Shown here in pieces: positions 22,334 to 34,004 of a stretch of 64,000 bases of DNA. The position numbers and the translations under genes were made by a program. A model generated the notes under the pieces. It made no database searches, had not been told where the DNA came from, and saw only the letters and a list, made by a program, of their open reading frames with translations. The first letter of the stretch is position 1. Every line of letters begins with the position of its first letter. The DNA is from Selaginella moellendorffii (taxonomy: Eukaryota > Streptophyta > Lycopodiopsida > Selaginellales > Selaginellaceae): assembly GCF_000143415.4 (NCBI RefSeq), contig NW_003314310.1, positions 487,236 through 551,235 on the forward strand, given 5' to 3'.

Positions 22334-24457
22334 ATGAACAGGCTATTCTCCGGGGCTGCCCGAGCTGCCTGTGAGAGAAGAGCTTGCCACAGGTATGGAT
22401 TCTTGCCGCATTTTCACCTAAAGACTCGATTTTGATGCTTTTTTTGGTAGAACTTGGTCCAATTCCAGTTTTTCTCGGATTGGATATGGACACCATCACT
22501 ATGGAACTCTTTCGCAAGAAGCAGCTGCCAGTCCTCTCCAGGTACTCTCGAGGAATCTGGCTAGACACGGCGGGAATAGGATAGTCTTTGGTTTCTCTAG
22601 AACAGGAGTAGAATTCAAGGATGGCTGGAAGAAGAAAGGGACTGGCTTTGCCGGGTGGAAGCTCGGGAGAGGCACAGGGAGAGCCTGGAAGAATTCTTGG
22701 CTGGGAAGATGCTACTACCATCATCCACTATGGAAAGTCGTGGGGACGATGAGCTTGGCAGTCGTTCGCTCGCAGTTTAGTCCCAGGATCGCAGCTTTTC
22801 TGGTCGGCGAAGCTACGCTCATGCGCAGGCTGGTGGCCGAGTCCGAGGCTCCGACGTGTGTTCCTCTCTCGTACCACTCCGATATCCAGCCTAGTTACGT
22901 GCTGTGGATCTTTTCGTCGCTGGTGGAAGGAATGATGCTGCTGCTTCGAGCGCTGTACTTGGTGGTGGTTTTCGCTCCAGCGCTCGCTGTAGCTCCATTT
23001 GCCGACCCGTCAGACGCCAAGCTGCGGCTTTTCTGGCTGGAGCTTTTTCACAGCAGTCTGGAGCGAGCAGGGGCCGCTTTTATCAAGTGGGGGCAGTGGG
23101 CAGCCACAAGGCCGGACCTTTTTCCCAAGGACGTGTGCGAGACGCTGTCCAAGCTCCACTCGAAAGCTCCGGCGCACAGCTTCTCGCAGACCCGGAAAAC
23201 TGTGGAGGGCGCTTTCGGGAAGAGGATCGAGGAGCTGTTTGAGGACTTTGAGGAGGAGCCGCTGGCGTCCGGGAGTGTTGCTCAGGTCCACCGCGCGGTT
23301 TTGAGGGGCCAGGGGAAGAAGCCGGTGACGGTAGCTGTCAAAGTCCGGCATCCGGGAGTCACAGAAGTGATAAGGCGTGATTTCATTCTCATCAACTGGG
23401 TGGTGAAAGCGTGCAATCACTTCTCCGGCTTACGGTATCTGAGGCTGGAGGACAGCGTGCAGCAGTTCGCCGTGTTCATGCTGACGCAGGTCGATCTCGC
23501 GAGAGAAGCTGCGCATTTGAGCCGCTTTCTCTACAACTTTCGGAGCTGGAAGGACGTATCTTTTCCCAAGCCGCTGTATCCCCTCGTCCACCCGGCCGTG
23601 CTCGTGGAGACGTATGAGCGCGGGGAGAGCGTATCGCGCTTTGTGGATTCTCCCAAGAGATCCCACATCAACAGCGCGTTGGCACACATTGGCACGCACA
23701 CGCTGCTCAAGATGCTGCTGGTACGTCTTCTCTGGTTATCTTTTCTATTCTTTTCTTTTCTTTTCTCACTGTTTTGGCATTTCACAGGTGGACAACTTCA
23801 TCCATGCAGACTTGCATCCTGGCAACATCCTGGTGCGAATGGAGCGATTTAATCCCGTGCCTGGCAAGGGACTGTTTCGATCGCATCCGCATCTAGTTTT
23901 TCTGGACGTCGGCATGACAGCAGAGCTCTCGAATAAGGACCGGCGCACGCTCCTCGAGTTTTTCAAGGGGATCGCAATGCGAGACGGCCGCAAGACTGCG
24001 GAGTGCGCTCTCCAGTTCTCGGAGCTGCAAACTTGCCCCGATCCAAAAGGTTTTGTCAGAGTAAGTTCTAGCTCGTTGGTTTGATCGTTTTGTATCCTCA
24101 TCGTTTCCTCATTTGCAACAGGAAGTCGAGGACTGTTTCAAAGACTGGAATGCGATGGATTCTGCTGTACTGCACACGGGCGACTGCATACAAGAGCTCT
24201 TGGAGCGCGTACGCAGGCACAAAGTAAACATCGATGGCGATGTTTGCACTGTGATAGTGACGACACTCGTTCTAGAGGTAGGCGTTCTTTAAAGAGTTAG
24301 CTCCAAGGGATGCAAATTCATGGACCACTTTGCGCAGGGATGGCAGCGAAAGCTAGACCCCGAGTATAACATCATGGAAACTCTTCAAAGCCTGGTTTTG
24401 CAGAGTAATATGGCGACCTCGCTCTCGTATACGATAGACTCGATCATGGCGCCGTGA
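22334..24457 (+). CDS. ABC1/ADCK (UbiB) family kinase-like protein, ADCK2-like
   Basis: Atypical kinase-like ATPase family linked to quinone/lipid metabolism in mitochondria and plastids. Motifs: AAFIKWGQWAATRPDLFP (the KxGQ signature) near 23075-23125, SGSVAQVH (family Ala-rich loop) near 23270-23290, AVKVRHPGV (VAVK lysine) near 23332-23360, HADLHPGN near 23808-23827, and FLDVGM (the DFG-equivalent metal site) near 23900. A hydrophobic segment (LLLRALYLVVVFAPALAVAP) precedes the KxGQ motif. Introns lie at 23721-23787 and further on near 24060-24120 and 24278-24338. The 5' end is uncertain. ATG 22334 with introns 22393-22450 and 22542-22600 gives a plausible mitochondrial presequence, but its frame does not join the clear downstream frame (TGVEFKDGW… from 22602). 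It ends tail-to-tail with biotin synthase, 190 bp away. Confidence 0.85.
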
Positions 24458-24647
24458 GAACACAAGTTTTTCGAGGTTGGGTCTCGTCCAAGTAAGAAAG
24501 TATATACGTAGCTATAGTTTTTTTGCCAGTGATTAGCAGTGTACATAAAGAGCAAAGAAAATAATGGATAGTTCTTCCTCGATCGAGACAAAGCTCTTTT
24601 GTTTCAATTGCTTATCGTGGAACTATATCTTCTTCCTCATCACAATG

Positions 24648-26222
24648 TTATACCGCCTGCTGGAGAAGGTCTCCAGAGTTTTGTTGAGCACATCCACACT
24701 TTTGATCTCGCTGGATCTCAATTCCAAAGCTTGGCGGCTTTGGAATGAGTCCCAGGAGCTGGAACATCTGCTGGTCTTCGCTAAAGCTGTTGTTTGGAGT
24801 GGTCAGAAGTTTCTCGCCTGTGAAGATGGAGTTTGCGCCAGCCATGAAGCACAGTGCCTGCTCCGGCTGAGAGAACTTTACTCGCCCCGCCGAGAGCCTC
24901 ACCATCGCCTTGGGCATGCAAATCCGAGCTGTGGCGATCATTCTGACCATCTCCCATATCTCAACCGGCTGTAGAAACACAAGGAGAGAAATTCTCGAGT
25001 TTAAAGCTTTGATGGAACGAGAAGAGTTACCTTTTGATTTTCCAAAGGAGTGCCTTTGACAGCAACTAGAGCGTTGATTGGGACACTCTCTGGATGCTGA
25101 GGGAGCGTCGAAAGAGTGTGTAGCAAGCCTATTCTATCCTCTACTTGCTCTCCTAAACCAATGATCCCACCTGATGTTTCAGCCATAGTTTTAGCTAGTT
25201 TCATGGAGAAAAAAAACGCGGAAGAAAAAGAGAAAGCTTGCCTGAGCACACGCTTATGCCCGCGTCTCGGACAATTTCCAAAGTTTTCAGGCGCTCGTCG
25301 TAGCTCCTCGTGGTTATAACGTTTGGATAATACTCCCTCGACGTATCCAAGTTGTGATTATAGGCTGTTAAGCCGGCCTCCTTGAGAGCTTGGGCGTGCT
25401 TTTCTTCGAGCATTCCAAGCGTGCAGCAAACTTCCATTCCCATACCTCTGCTCGCATAGCCAAAAAGAATCGAAAGTGAAGACACGACTAGCTATAGAAT
25501 TCTTGAAAAGAGTGAATGATCCACACCTGATCTGTTTCACGTAGTCGAGTATTTGATTGAAGTTCGTGTTTCTTCCCACTGTGTCTCTCCAAGCCGCGCC
25601 CATGCAAAATCTGGTACTACCAGCATCTTTAGCCTGCGTAGAAAAAAAAAAGTATGAAACAATCCAGCCACAAAGAAAAAAGAAATTCTTTCACCTTTCT
25701 AGCAGCGTCAAGAACAACGTCTTCACTGAGGAGCTTTTGTCCCTTCACACCAGTGCTATACCTGGAAGACTGTGGACAATAGGCGCAATCCTCAGAGCAT
25801 CCACCAGTCTTGATCGATAGCAGCGTACACTGCTGGACTTCGCGAAAATTGTGAGCATGGCGATGGACTTGAGCCTACATTGTCGCGAAGAAGAAGAAAA
25901 AAAGAAGAAAACTAGCGATGAGAACCTTTTGCCATGCATGTCTAGAAAGCTTTACCCCATGGAAGAGAAGATCGAGCAGCGGCGAGTCGTAAATCTCCTG
26001 GATCTCCTGCCGCCTCCAATCCGTCCGCGAGCCCTCCCGGATCGCTCTCTCCGCGGCCAGGGACGCGGCCACAGGCCCCGATCTGAGCTGCTCGGCGCTG
26101 GATTGCGCGGGCGATGGAGGCGGAGGCACAGGAGAGGATGGAGCTGGCGCGCTAGAGGAGAATCGCAAGCCCGCTGCTAGGAGGAATCGGTGGTGCGAGG
26201 CCTTGGCCAGTGCCAACGCCAT
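24648..26222 (-). CDS. BIO2: Biotin synthase, mitochondrial
   Basis: Radical-SAM enzyme converting dethiobiotin to biotin. It starts [21 protein letters not shown]…, a Ser/Ala/Pro-rich mitochondrial presequence, then [13 protein letters not shown]. The radical-SAM motif [12 protein letters not shown] (CxxxCxxC) is at about 25769-25804. Downstream are [45 protein letters not shown] and [14 protein letters not shown], all standard biotin synthase segments. The final exon reads [27 protein letters not shown], then a Cys-rich end (KCGCAQQ) before TAA at 24648-24650. Five or six short introns. All catalytic segments appear present, so the gene looks intact. Confidence 0.95.
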
Positions 26223-26469
26223 TGCCGGCTAGAAAGAACACGAACAGCCAAATGGTGTGAGCAAAATATTATATGCTAGGCTAGGGTTTTAGGGTTTTTG
26301 TCCAGGTGGAGTGGCTATGGCGCCAGCGACTCCTCGATTTCCCGTGAGGTAGATCTCTCATTTTCCATAGCAAACCTATGGCAGACTCGCATTTCTCGAT
26401 TCCAGGATTTCTTGCGCTCCTGGTTTGGGATCGATCAAGAAATTTGTGGCTCCGGTACAAAGATCTCAC

Positions 26470-26815
26470 CTTCTTTCCGGGTAAGCAAGAAATTCCATAG
26501 CATTAAGCAAGGAATTCTATGGCATTCCTTCCTGACAATCTCTCCAGGACCGAACAAGCAAGAAATTCCTTTCTGACGATCTCCAGGACCTTCGATCGGG
26601 AGCCTTCTAGCAAGAAATTCCATAGCAGTCCTTCCTTGCGAGGTAAAATTTCTCTCCAGGGCCTTCGATCGAGAGCCTTCTTTCCGGGCAAGCAAGAAAT
26701 TCCATAGCATTCCTTCCGGACGATCTCTACCGAGAGCCTTCTTTCCGGGTAAGCAAGAAATTCCATAGCATTCCTTCCTGACGAGGAAAATTTTCTCTCC
26801 AGGACTTTCGATCGA
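26470..26815 (+). repeat. Tandem repeat between biotin synthase and the GTD-binding gene
   Basis: Repeated, slightly shuffled units of GCAAGAAATTCCATAGCATT, CCTTCCTGACGATCTC and CCAGGACCTTCGATCGAGAG, with at least four partial copies. It starts just upstream of the biotin synthase start and ends at the 3' end of the next gene, so it could be part of that gene's 3' UTR. Confidence 0.85.
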
Positions 26816-26817
26816 TG

Positions 26818-28203
26818 CTATCCGGGCCTGGATGATCTTCGGTGGCCCGGATGAGTGCTCTCGTTCCCTCGCAAGAGCTGGAGCTGCTGCTCCAGCCTCT
26901 TCACTCGCTCCAGCACCGAGAGACGCTCTTCCTCCACGGCCTTGATGGTGGCGGACGTCTCCTCCTCGCTCGAGCTCTTCCTCTTCTCGCCGCCACTTCC
27001 ACCACCACCCGGGGCCTCCTCCTCCCTGTGCTCTTGCCCATTGCCACTCCTGCTCGATCGCCTGTAGATCTCAATCTCCTCCTCCAGCACCGTCTTCTCG
27101 GCCTCCCTCTTGAGCAGCATCTCCTTGAGTATAGTGATCGCCTTGTGGTCGTGGAAAGCCTTCTCCTCCACCATCCTTTGGTACTGCCGCGCCTCCATGA
27201 GCAAGCAAGCCTTTTCTTCCTGGAGTCTCGTGATCATGGCCATGCTCTCATTGGCAGCCACCGCCGCCGCGTTCCTCTCTTGCTCCAGCTCGTAGTAGAG
27301 GCTCTCGATCTCCTCCCTCTCGCCTTTCAATGCCTCCTTTCCGTCAACTTCCTGTTCCTGGTGGATTTCCGCATTGGCGGGACGATCACCAGTCGATGAA
27401 AAGCTCTCATCTTGGTGTGGATCCAAGCTCTCGCCATGGTCTTCCCGCCCCAGCGTCCTCCAGCACTCGCAAGCTCCCCTGCAAACTGGGCCTTTTGAGC
27501 AGTCACACCTCTCCTTGCCATGTCCCTCCCGCCTCAAGCACTCGCAACGAGAAGGAGAAGACCGAGAAGGAGAAGCTCGAGAAGAAGTCCGAGAAGGAGC
27601 CTTTTGGTGCTGCTCTCGATCCGGCGGACACGACGTGATCCTCAGCTGGAGCTTGTCCACCAGCAGTTCTACGTGCCGCCTTAAGCCATCGCTCGACGAA
27701 CAAGCCGGAGGAGATGAAACAGTGACCAGGTTCCTACCATCTGCCGCTGCCGCCGCGTCCATCATGATCTCCTGCAAGAACAACCCACTACTCCCGCCGC
27801 TGGATTCCTGCGCTCGAGGTCCCAGCACCCGCATGATGCAGCTGATACAAATCCCCTCCAGCCTTCCGCTTCGATCACAGGTGAGACAACTTCGCGTGCT
27901 CTCCTGCGATTCGTAGCGAGTAACTTGTTGCTGCAGGTGATCATTGTCCTGGGACAACGAGTGGTGCTCTTGGCAGCGATCGTGTTCTTCCGCGGCTGTT
28001 GTTCCCGACCAGCACGAGGCCAGGCTGCTGCAAAGCTGCGTCATCCTCGAGACGAGGAACAGCGTCGCCATCGCCAGGACGAGGCAGGCCAATGCGAAGT
28101 CGACGAAGGGGCAGATCACGAGCGACGATGTCCAGTAACGATCCACCATGCTGCTGCTGTGATTGGCATTCTTCTCGTGGCATGCCAATGCTATCATCTT
28201 CAT
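26818..28203 (-). CDS. GTD-binding (DUF593/zein-binding) protein, myosin-receptor type
   Basis: A 461-codon single-exon ORF. Residues about 26-52 are a hydrophobic transmembrane segment (VDFALACLVLAMATLFLVS). A Cys-rich central part includes CLTCDRSGRLEGICISC and CECLRREGHGKERCDCSKGP. Residues about 300-385 carry the hallmark helix LYYELEQERNAAAVAANESM, ITRLQEEKACLLMEARQYQ and the KREAE block, which define the GTD-binding domain that binds myosin XI globular tails. A C-terminal coiled coil follows (VEEERLSVLERVKRLEQQL). Predicted to anchor myosin XI on vesicles. An upstream ATG two codons before MIAL exists; either start keeps the membrane segment. Confidence 0.85.
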   Translation of the reverse strand: MKMIALACHEKNANHSSSMVDRYWTSSLVICPFVDFALACLVLAMATLFLVSRMTQLCSSLASCWSGTTAAEEHDRCQEHHSLSQDNDHLQQQVTRYESQESTRSCLTCDRSGRLEGICISCIMRVLGPRAQESSGGSSGLFLQEIMMDAAAAADGRNLVTVSSPPACSSSDGLRRHVELLVDKLQLRITSCPPDREQHQKAPSRTSSRASPSRSSPSRCECLRREGHGKERCDCSKGPVCRGACECWRTLGREDHGESLDPHQDESFSSTGDRPANAEIHQEQEVDGKEALKGEREEIESLYYELEQERNAAAVAANESMAMITRLQEEKACLLMEARQYQRMVEEKAFHDHKAITILKEMLLKREAEKTVLEEEIEIYRRSSRSGNGQEHREEEAPGGGGSGGEKRKSSSEEETSATIKAVEEERLSVLERVKRLEQQLQLLRGNESTHPGHRRSSRPG

Positions 28204-29365
28204 CGCATCGCTCTTCTCTTTCTTTTCTCTTCCATTTTGTTTGCGCGTCTCTTCCCGGAGCGAAATCGCAACCGTCTGATACCAACTGTCACTATCCGCG
28301 GTTCACGGGCGCCGACGGCCAAGATTGAAAGCATCTCAGATTTTTATTTTCTAATGGTTGAAAGGTCAAACTTTGGTTCTCTGGCCGAGATTTTGGTCAA
28401 AGTCTTTGCTTTCGCAATCCCCACCGATCGATCGAAGAGGCCTGCGGTAACATCAAACGCATTTGAGAAACTCATTCAAAGAAAGCTCCAATTTCTTTTG
28501 CTCTTGAGAAAACAATTCCAAAGAAATAGTTTTTACCAGTGGATCTAACGCTCCCCTTCTCCATTCCACGCGGAAGATGTCCTCGCTGCTTCAAAACGAT
28601 TCTAGATCCACTCTAGAACTCGCCCAAGTTCGTTAGATCAATTCTAGAACTCGCCCAAGTTCCAGATCGCCCAACTCCTTGCTTGATCCGGCCAGAGCCA
28701 TGGAACCACTGGGGAAAAGAGAGAGTGGGCGACACACGAGACCAAGGGGGAGGGCCGCCAAGCACCAATTCTCACTCTGGCGGCCCTCCCACGACACAAA
28801 GAGCCGATTTTATTCCACTCGATTTGGAGGCCCGCCCCGTGAGCGCACCCGTAAGGGCAGGGCCTCCCCTATCCTCGTACAGCCATAGCCATACATCCTT
28901 TCTCAGATCAAAAGCGGGGAAGAAAATTTCCACCGCGAGAAAGGAATTCAAGGAGGAAGATGCGAGAAGGGGGAATTTGAGAAGCAATTGCGATGAGATG
29001 TGGTAGATTCCAAGGGAACCAGGCGAGATCCCGACATACCTTAGCTATGCCAAGTCAATTCCACATCAATATCCTCCACATTACCTCGCGCGCGCGCCAT
29101 AGCTGTGGCGCCATAGCCACGATTTATATACTAACAGCACACCGACCTTTCTTGTCACGTGTCTAAACAGAATATTCTTTGCAATGGGAAAGAATATCCT
29201 TTGCAACTCAAGAGCGCGAGATCTAACGGTCGAGAATTTGCAAACGTACCAGAATTTTAATCACGGTGCCGGGAGATCGACGGTGAAGAATTTGCAAACG
29301 TACTCACGGTGTCGATTGAGTCGTGGGAGATCTGACGGTCGAGAATTAATTAGCAAACAATTGTT
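28204..29365. promoter_or_regulatory. Intergenic/promoter region with a perfect hairpin and short repeats
   Basis: Contains a perfect 13-bp inverted repeat with a 17-nt loop (GGGAGGGCCGCCA at 28748-28760 and its complement at 28778-28790). Three imperfect repeats of AGATCTAACGGTCGAGAATT, some followed by TGCAAACGTAC, lie at about 29218-29355. No ORF here is convincing. Confidence 0.5.
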
Positions 29366-31108
29366 CTAAGAGGTGGTGCTTGCCATGAGCAAATACGCAG
29401 TGGCGTTCTTCTCGTCCAGCCTTAGCCACGAATCAAACGCAAACTTTCCCACCTCGGCGTTCTTCCACTTCTTGCAAGCTCCCAGCAGCGTGCTCCAGGT
29501 GATGACGCTGGCTGGAAACGGCATAGCTCTCACCACCGCCAGCGCTTCGTCCAGCCGGTTTGATCGCCCGAGAAGATCCACCAGGCAGTGGTAGTGCTCC
29601 TGGACGGGCGTCACTCCATACCGCGAGCTCATCTCCGCAAAGTAGTGCCTACCTTGGTCGACCAGCCCGGCATGGCTGCAAACCGTGAGGATCGAGAGGA
29701 ACGTCACGGCGTCCGGCTGGATCCTCTCCTCCGCCACCATCTTCTCGAAAAGCTCGAGCACGCTGGAAGTGTCCCCCTGGTGGCTGTAACCGGCCATGAG
29801 AGCCCCCCAAGTCACCACGTCCTTCCTCCAGCGTCTGTTCTCCACCATCGCCTCGAACACCTCCCTGGCCTCGGCCATGCTGCCGCACTTCCCGTAGAAG
29901 TCGATGATGCAATTCCCCAGGAAAGGATCGCTGTCGAGGAGCTGGCGATGGTTCCTGCGTAGCTCGTCGTGGATGCTCCTCCCGAGTTGCAGTGCCGCTA
30001 AGTTGCCACAGGCGATGAAAGCCGCGAGGAACGTCCGAGCAGTAGGATGGTGATGCTGCTTCATGGCCTCGAAGAGCTCCAGAGCCAAGCCCGGCTCGCC
30101 GTTCTCGGCGTATCCCAGCAGCAGCGCGTTCCACGACACCACGTCCCGGGAGCTCATGCGGTCGAACACCGCGCGGCCGTCCAGCAAGCTTCCACACTTG
30201 GAGTACATGTCCACCAGAGTGTTGGAGACGAAGACGTTGGTGGTGGAGTCGAGGCCACTGCGAGCGGCAGAGGAATGTATCGCCATGCCTCGTTCCAGTG
30301 CCTGGAGTTTAGAGCTTCCATCCAGCCTCGACTTCTCGCACACGCTCGCGCAGGCTGTGAGAGCCGCGACGTAGGCCTGAGCATCCGAGACCGAGTCCAT
30401 CCTCGAGAAGAGATCCAGCGCGAGCTCGGCTTCGCCGTTCTCGACGCAACCCAGCATGAGAGCAGTCCACGAGACCACCGTCTTCTTCTCGAGCTTCTCA
30501 AAAACCGAGAGAGCTTGCTCCACTCCTCCGCACCTCGAGTATAAACTTATCAAGCTGTTGGCGACGAAGGGGTGGGAGTCACAGCCAGCCTCGGCAGCTC
30601 GCCCGTGGATTTCGCAAGCTTTCGTCAAGCTTTCCTCTCGCACAAGCCTGCCATTGATCTTCCGGCCCTGTTCCCTGGCAGCTATGTCGCCGCATGCCTT
30701 GAGAGCCGCGAGAAACGTCGTTGAGTCGGCCTGGCAGCGGCAGTCTCTCATCTTGGATAAGATCTCCAAGCCAACTTCTCCCTGGCCATTTTCGGCATAC
30801 CCGAGGATCAAAGCTGTCCAAGCGACTGCGTTGCGTGACTGCATTGCGTCAAAAACTCGCTGTGCCTGGATCATATTTCTACACTTCGCGTACATGTCGA
30901 CGAGTGTTGTGGCCACGTAAATGTCGCAGCTCAAACCAAACTGGACGGTATCTGCGTGGACGAACTGCCCAAGTGTGAGATCCATGGAGCTGCCGCATGC
31001 CTTTAGAGCAGCGATGGCAATGCCGCAGTCTCTTCTTCTGGTGGTTGATGCGAGCTCGGGAGTGAAGTAACTCCATCTCCAGATCTTCCACTGCTTTAAC
31101 AAGCGCAC
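29366..31108 (-). CDS. PLS-class PPR protein ending in a short E motif
   Basis: A 580-codon single-exon ORF with about 13 PPR repeats in P-L-S order (for example TTLVDMYAKCRNMIQAQRVF, SRNAVAWTALILGYAENGQ, NTLVDMYSKCGSLLDGRAVF, RDVVSWNALLLGYAENGE). The C-terminus shows the L2-S2-E1 series (VTFLSILTVCSHAGLVDQG, HYHCLVDLLGRSNRLDEA, VITWSTLLGACKKW) and stops within the E motif at AYLLMASTTS. There is no DYW domain, so editing would need a DYW protein in trans. Predicted to bind organellar RNA. No obvious targeting peptide follows the ATG at 31108, so a start further upstream is possible. The ORF itself is uninterrupted. Confidence 0.85.
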   Translation of the reverse strand: MRLLKQWKIWRWSYFTPELASTTRRRDCGIAIAALKACGSSMDLTLGQFVHADTVQFGLSCDIYVATTLVDMYAKCRNMIQAQRVFDAMQSRNAVAWTALILGYAENGQGEVGLEILSKMRDCRCQADSTTFLAALKACGDIAAREQGRKINGRLVREESLTKACEIHGRAAEAGCDSHPFVANSLISLYSRCGGVEQALSVFEKLEKKTVVSWTALMLGCVENGEAELALDLFSRMDSVSDAQAYVAALTACASVCEKSRLDGSSKLQALERGMAIHSSAARSGLDSTTNVFVSNTLVDMYSKCGSLLDGRAVFDRMSSRDVVSWNALLLGYAENGEPGLALELFEAMKQHHHPTARTFLAAFIACGNLAALQLGRSIHDELRRNHRQLLDSDPFLGNCIIDFYGKCGSMAEAREVFEAMVENRRWRKDVVTWGALMAGYSHQGDTSSVLELFEKMVAEERIQPDAVTFLSILTVCSHAGLVDQGRHYFAEMSSRYGVTPVQEHYHCLVDLLGRSNRLDEALAVVRAMPFPASVITWSTLLGACKKWKNAEVGKFAFDSWLRLDEKNATAYLLMASTTS

Positions 31109-31313
31109 TGTTTAAACGCAAAGGAAAAGCAGCAGCACACTTACAGCTTGTCCTAGAGTGAAACACCGCAGAGGCGTAGCGACCATGAAAATGCATTGTT
31201 GGACTTACGCTCTCGAAGGTGCGCCTTCTTGCATTCTATAACCTAGGGCGAGCACTCAGAAAAGAAACGAAGTTATTGAGATTATAATAAAACTTCCTTG
31301 TACCACAGACGCC

Positions 31314-33832
31314 TTAGCAGCAGAATTGTCGCGGAATAATTTTCCCAGGATTCATAATGTTGTCGGGATCGAGGCACTTTTTAATCTTTCCCATGGCAGA
31401 CAGCGCTTCGCTTCCAAACTCGGCCTCTAAGTACTGCACACGAACTTCAGCCACTCGTGCTAAGAACGAAGGTATACATACCTTCATCTTGCCGACGCCT
31501 ACTCCGTGTTCCCCAGTGCAAGTTCCTGAAAGATAAACAAATATGATGAAAAACAGATACAATTTCCTGAGTTCTCAACCTTCCATCGCTAAAGCTATGT
31601 GCACCATCTTATGACATAAGTGCTGAGCTTCTTCGGCCTCGTCTTTGTTGGCCGGATCAAACAGGATCACTGTGTGGAAGTTCCCATCGCCAGCATGTGA
31701 AATTATAGCACTGCAAAGCAAACCTTTGAACCAAATATATCCGGGAATTTCCTTACCTTGGAAGTGCGGACGCATCAAGTATTTCTTTTGACGTGGAGAT
31801 GCACTCCGCTAGCCTCGACAAAGGAACACAGACGTCCTGTGGCAATTGACAATTCAATACAAAGTAGAAAAGAAAGCTCCACATACAGTGACCATGGCCT
31901 CTGCTCCAGGTCTCAACGTCGAACAAGCCCAGAAAGCCTCTTTCCGAACCTGAAATTTCAAACGAGTCGGAATAAACGCGGCTGAACAAAGTTCTTGCTT
32001 ACTTTCCACAAATCCTCCTTTTCTTCCGGCGTGTTTGAATAGACAAAATCAGAACCACTGTGTTCCACAACAATTTTGTGGACAAGCTTTGCCTGTTCGA
32101 GAGCATAGTTTTCTGCAATGAGAAATTCTTAGGATTCATAACTAAACATTAAGTAGAAGAATACCTGTTCCTATAAACTCGAACATAAGCGTTGGTTGTT
32201 CAGGATAATTCCTTCCATTCGCAAGATTAATTGCTTTTACTTGCATCTCATCTAAGAGCTCAACCCGTGACACCTGCAGAGATTGGAAGGCCACTTCGCT
32301 TAAGTTGGAGAATGCATGAATACCTGGATTCCCAAATGCATCGTAGCTATCGCAACATCAGCTGCATCTTTTACGGAAGGAAAGTTGCACATGGCCACCT
32401 GCAGCAAACACTGTGAATAATTCAGACAGGCTCTGAAGCTTACAATTGAGGCTTCGGGAATTTTTTGAAGACGCAGCGTAACCTCCGTAATGACACCCAG
32501 CGTTCCTTCACTTCCAATCATAAGTCTCGTTAAATCATACCTGGGAGATCAAGCTTAGCCCATCAACAGTCGAGGTACATCTAAGAAACTACCCGGCGGC
32601 ACTTTTGCGCGCACGAGATCCCGATTTAACTTGGTCTCCATTTGCCACCACTGCCTATAGTACAGAAAACCATCAATACAAGAAAACTAAATGCCCAACC
32701 AAGCATACTTTCAAGGATATCACGTTGTCCCGCATTGTGCCATAACTAATAATCACGTGATTCAGGAAATGAGCACTAACTGGACTGTCAAAACTATTAC
32801 CGAACTGCCAACGAACCCGAGCATCTGGTTGCGCACATTCCTCCAATTGTAGCTCCCGGACCTGACATAAACTAATGGATTTCGGATACAAGTGAAACGT
32901 AAACTTACCTGGATCTAGTGGGAAAAATAAACCGTAAGGCTTTAGAAACTCGTTCAGTTCAATCCATCCGAGTCCTGGCTCTACAACCACATCCATATCT
33001 TCAATATGCAAAGCTTTTACTTTCTGTTCAAAGAAAAACTTAGGAGAAGAGAGAAACAATTGAAGCCAAACCTTCATCAACTGCATATCAATGCTAACAC
33101 CGCCAGAGGGAGTCAGTGTTTGTCCCTCTAGAGAAGTAGCCCCTCCAAAAGGAACAACTGGAACCTATCCACCAAATATCAAAACACATTCATTGACAAG
33201 AAAGCGGACCTTGTATTTTGCGCAAAGCTTTACAGCTGCCTGAACTTCATCGGCCGACCTTTCAAAAAAGAAATTTGCCTTTTTACTCTTTCGCAAAACG
33301 TACTAATTTGTACCTTGGATAGACCACAACGTCGGGAATGTGTTTAACGGGATGATAAGTATTCCATGGCTTTCCATGGTTGAACCTTTCATCTGGATCA
33401 AAAGCAATTCTCTCGGCCTGGATAGAACTATAAGAAACTGGACATACAAAATTTTATTTACCTCGAAGATGGCTTGCAGCTCCGAAATGAAAGATTCATC
33501 GAGCTTGCGAGCCTCCTTCGTTGTCACTAAAGCTTCTACACTGCACGATCCAGAGAGATTACAGTGAAAGCTCCATAATGCCAGCAACTGAGGTACCTTT
33601 TCTGTTCATCCTGCTCCAGAAGGGCAGCCTGATTGAATCCGAGCTCCACCAAAGCAAATGTGAACACTCCAGCGGCTCCCAGAGCTGCCAAACTCTGACT
33701 CTTCCCATTCCATGACGACGACCCACTGGAGAAAATTGGTGCCTCCAAGCACCTCCTGGAAAGAAGACTAGCCACTCGGACACTACAAACCCTAGACGCG
33801 AGCACACGACTGGCAAAGCGACGGAACGCCAT
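31314..33832 (-). CDS. D-lactate dehydrogenase (cytochrome), mitochondrial
   Basis: FAD enzyme of the GlcD/D-LDH family, oxidising D-lactate and passing electrons to cytochrome c. The start MAFRRFASRVLASRVCSVRVAS is an Arg/Ser/Ala mitochondrial presequence, followed by a hydrophobic stretch (ALGAAGVFTFALVE). The FAD-binding PCMH domain reads VPVVPFGGATSLEGQT, DVVVEPGLGWIELNEFL and PGATIGGMCATRCSGS, the last on an exon at about 32808-32872. The C-terminal FAD-linked oxidase part has MIGSEGTLGVITEVTLRLQ, AIISHAGDGNFH and CTGEHGVGVGKM, ending DPDNIMNPGKIIP. About 14 small exons. A distance of 172 bp separates its ATG from the actin stop on the same strand. Confidence 0.93.
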
Positions 33833-34004
33833 AGAGGACACCAAAATACGAGAGAGCTAAATATTTATAGTCAATCAAAGGCAAACAATGAAGCACACTT
33901 GACATGTGATCCTCAAGAGCCAAGACTTCAAAATCTAGAGCGCCTAGATAACCCGAGAACCGAAAAGGAAGGAAAAATAGCAACCTGGAGACCAACCTCA
34001 AGAT

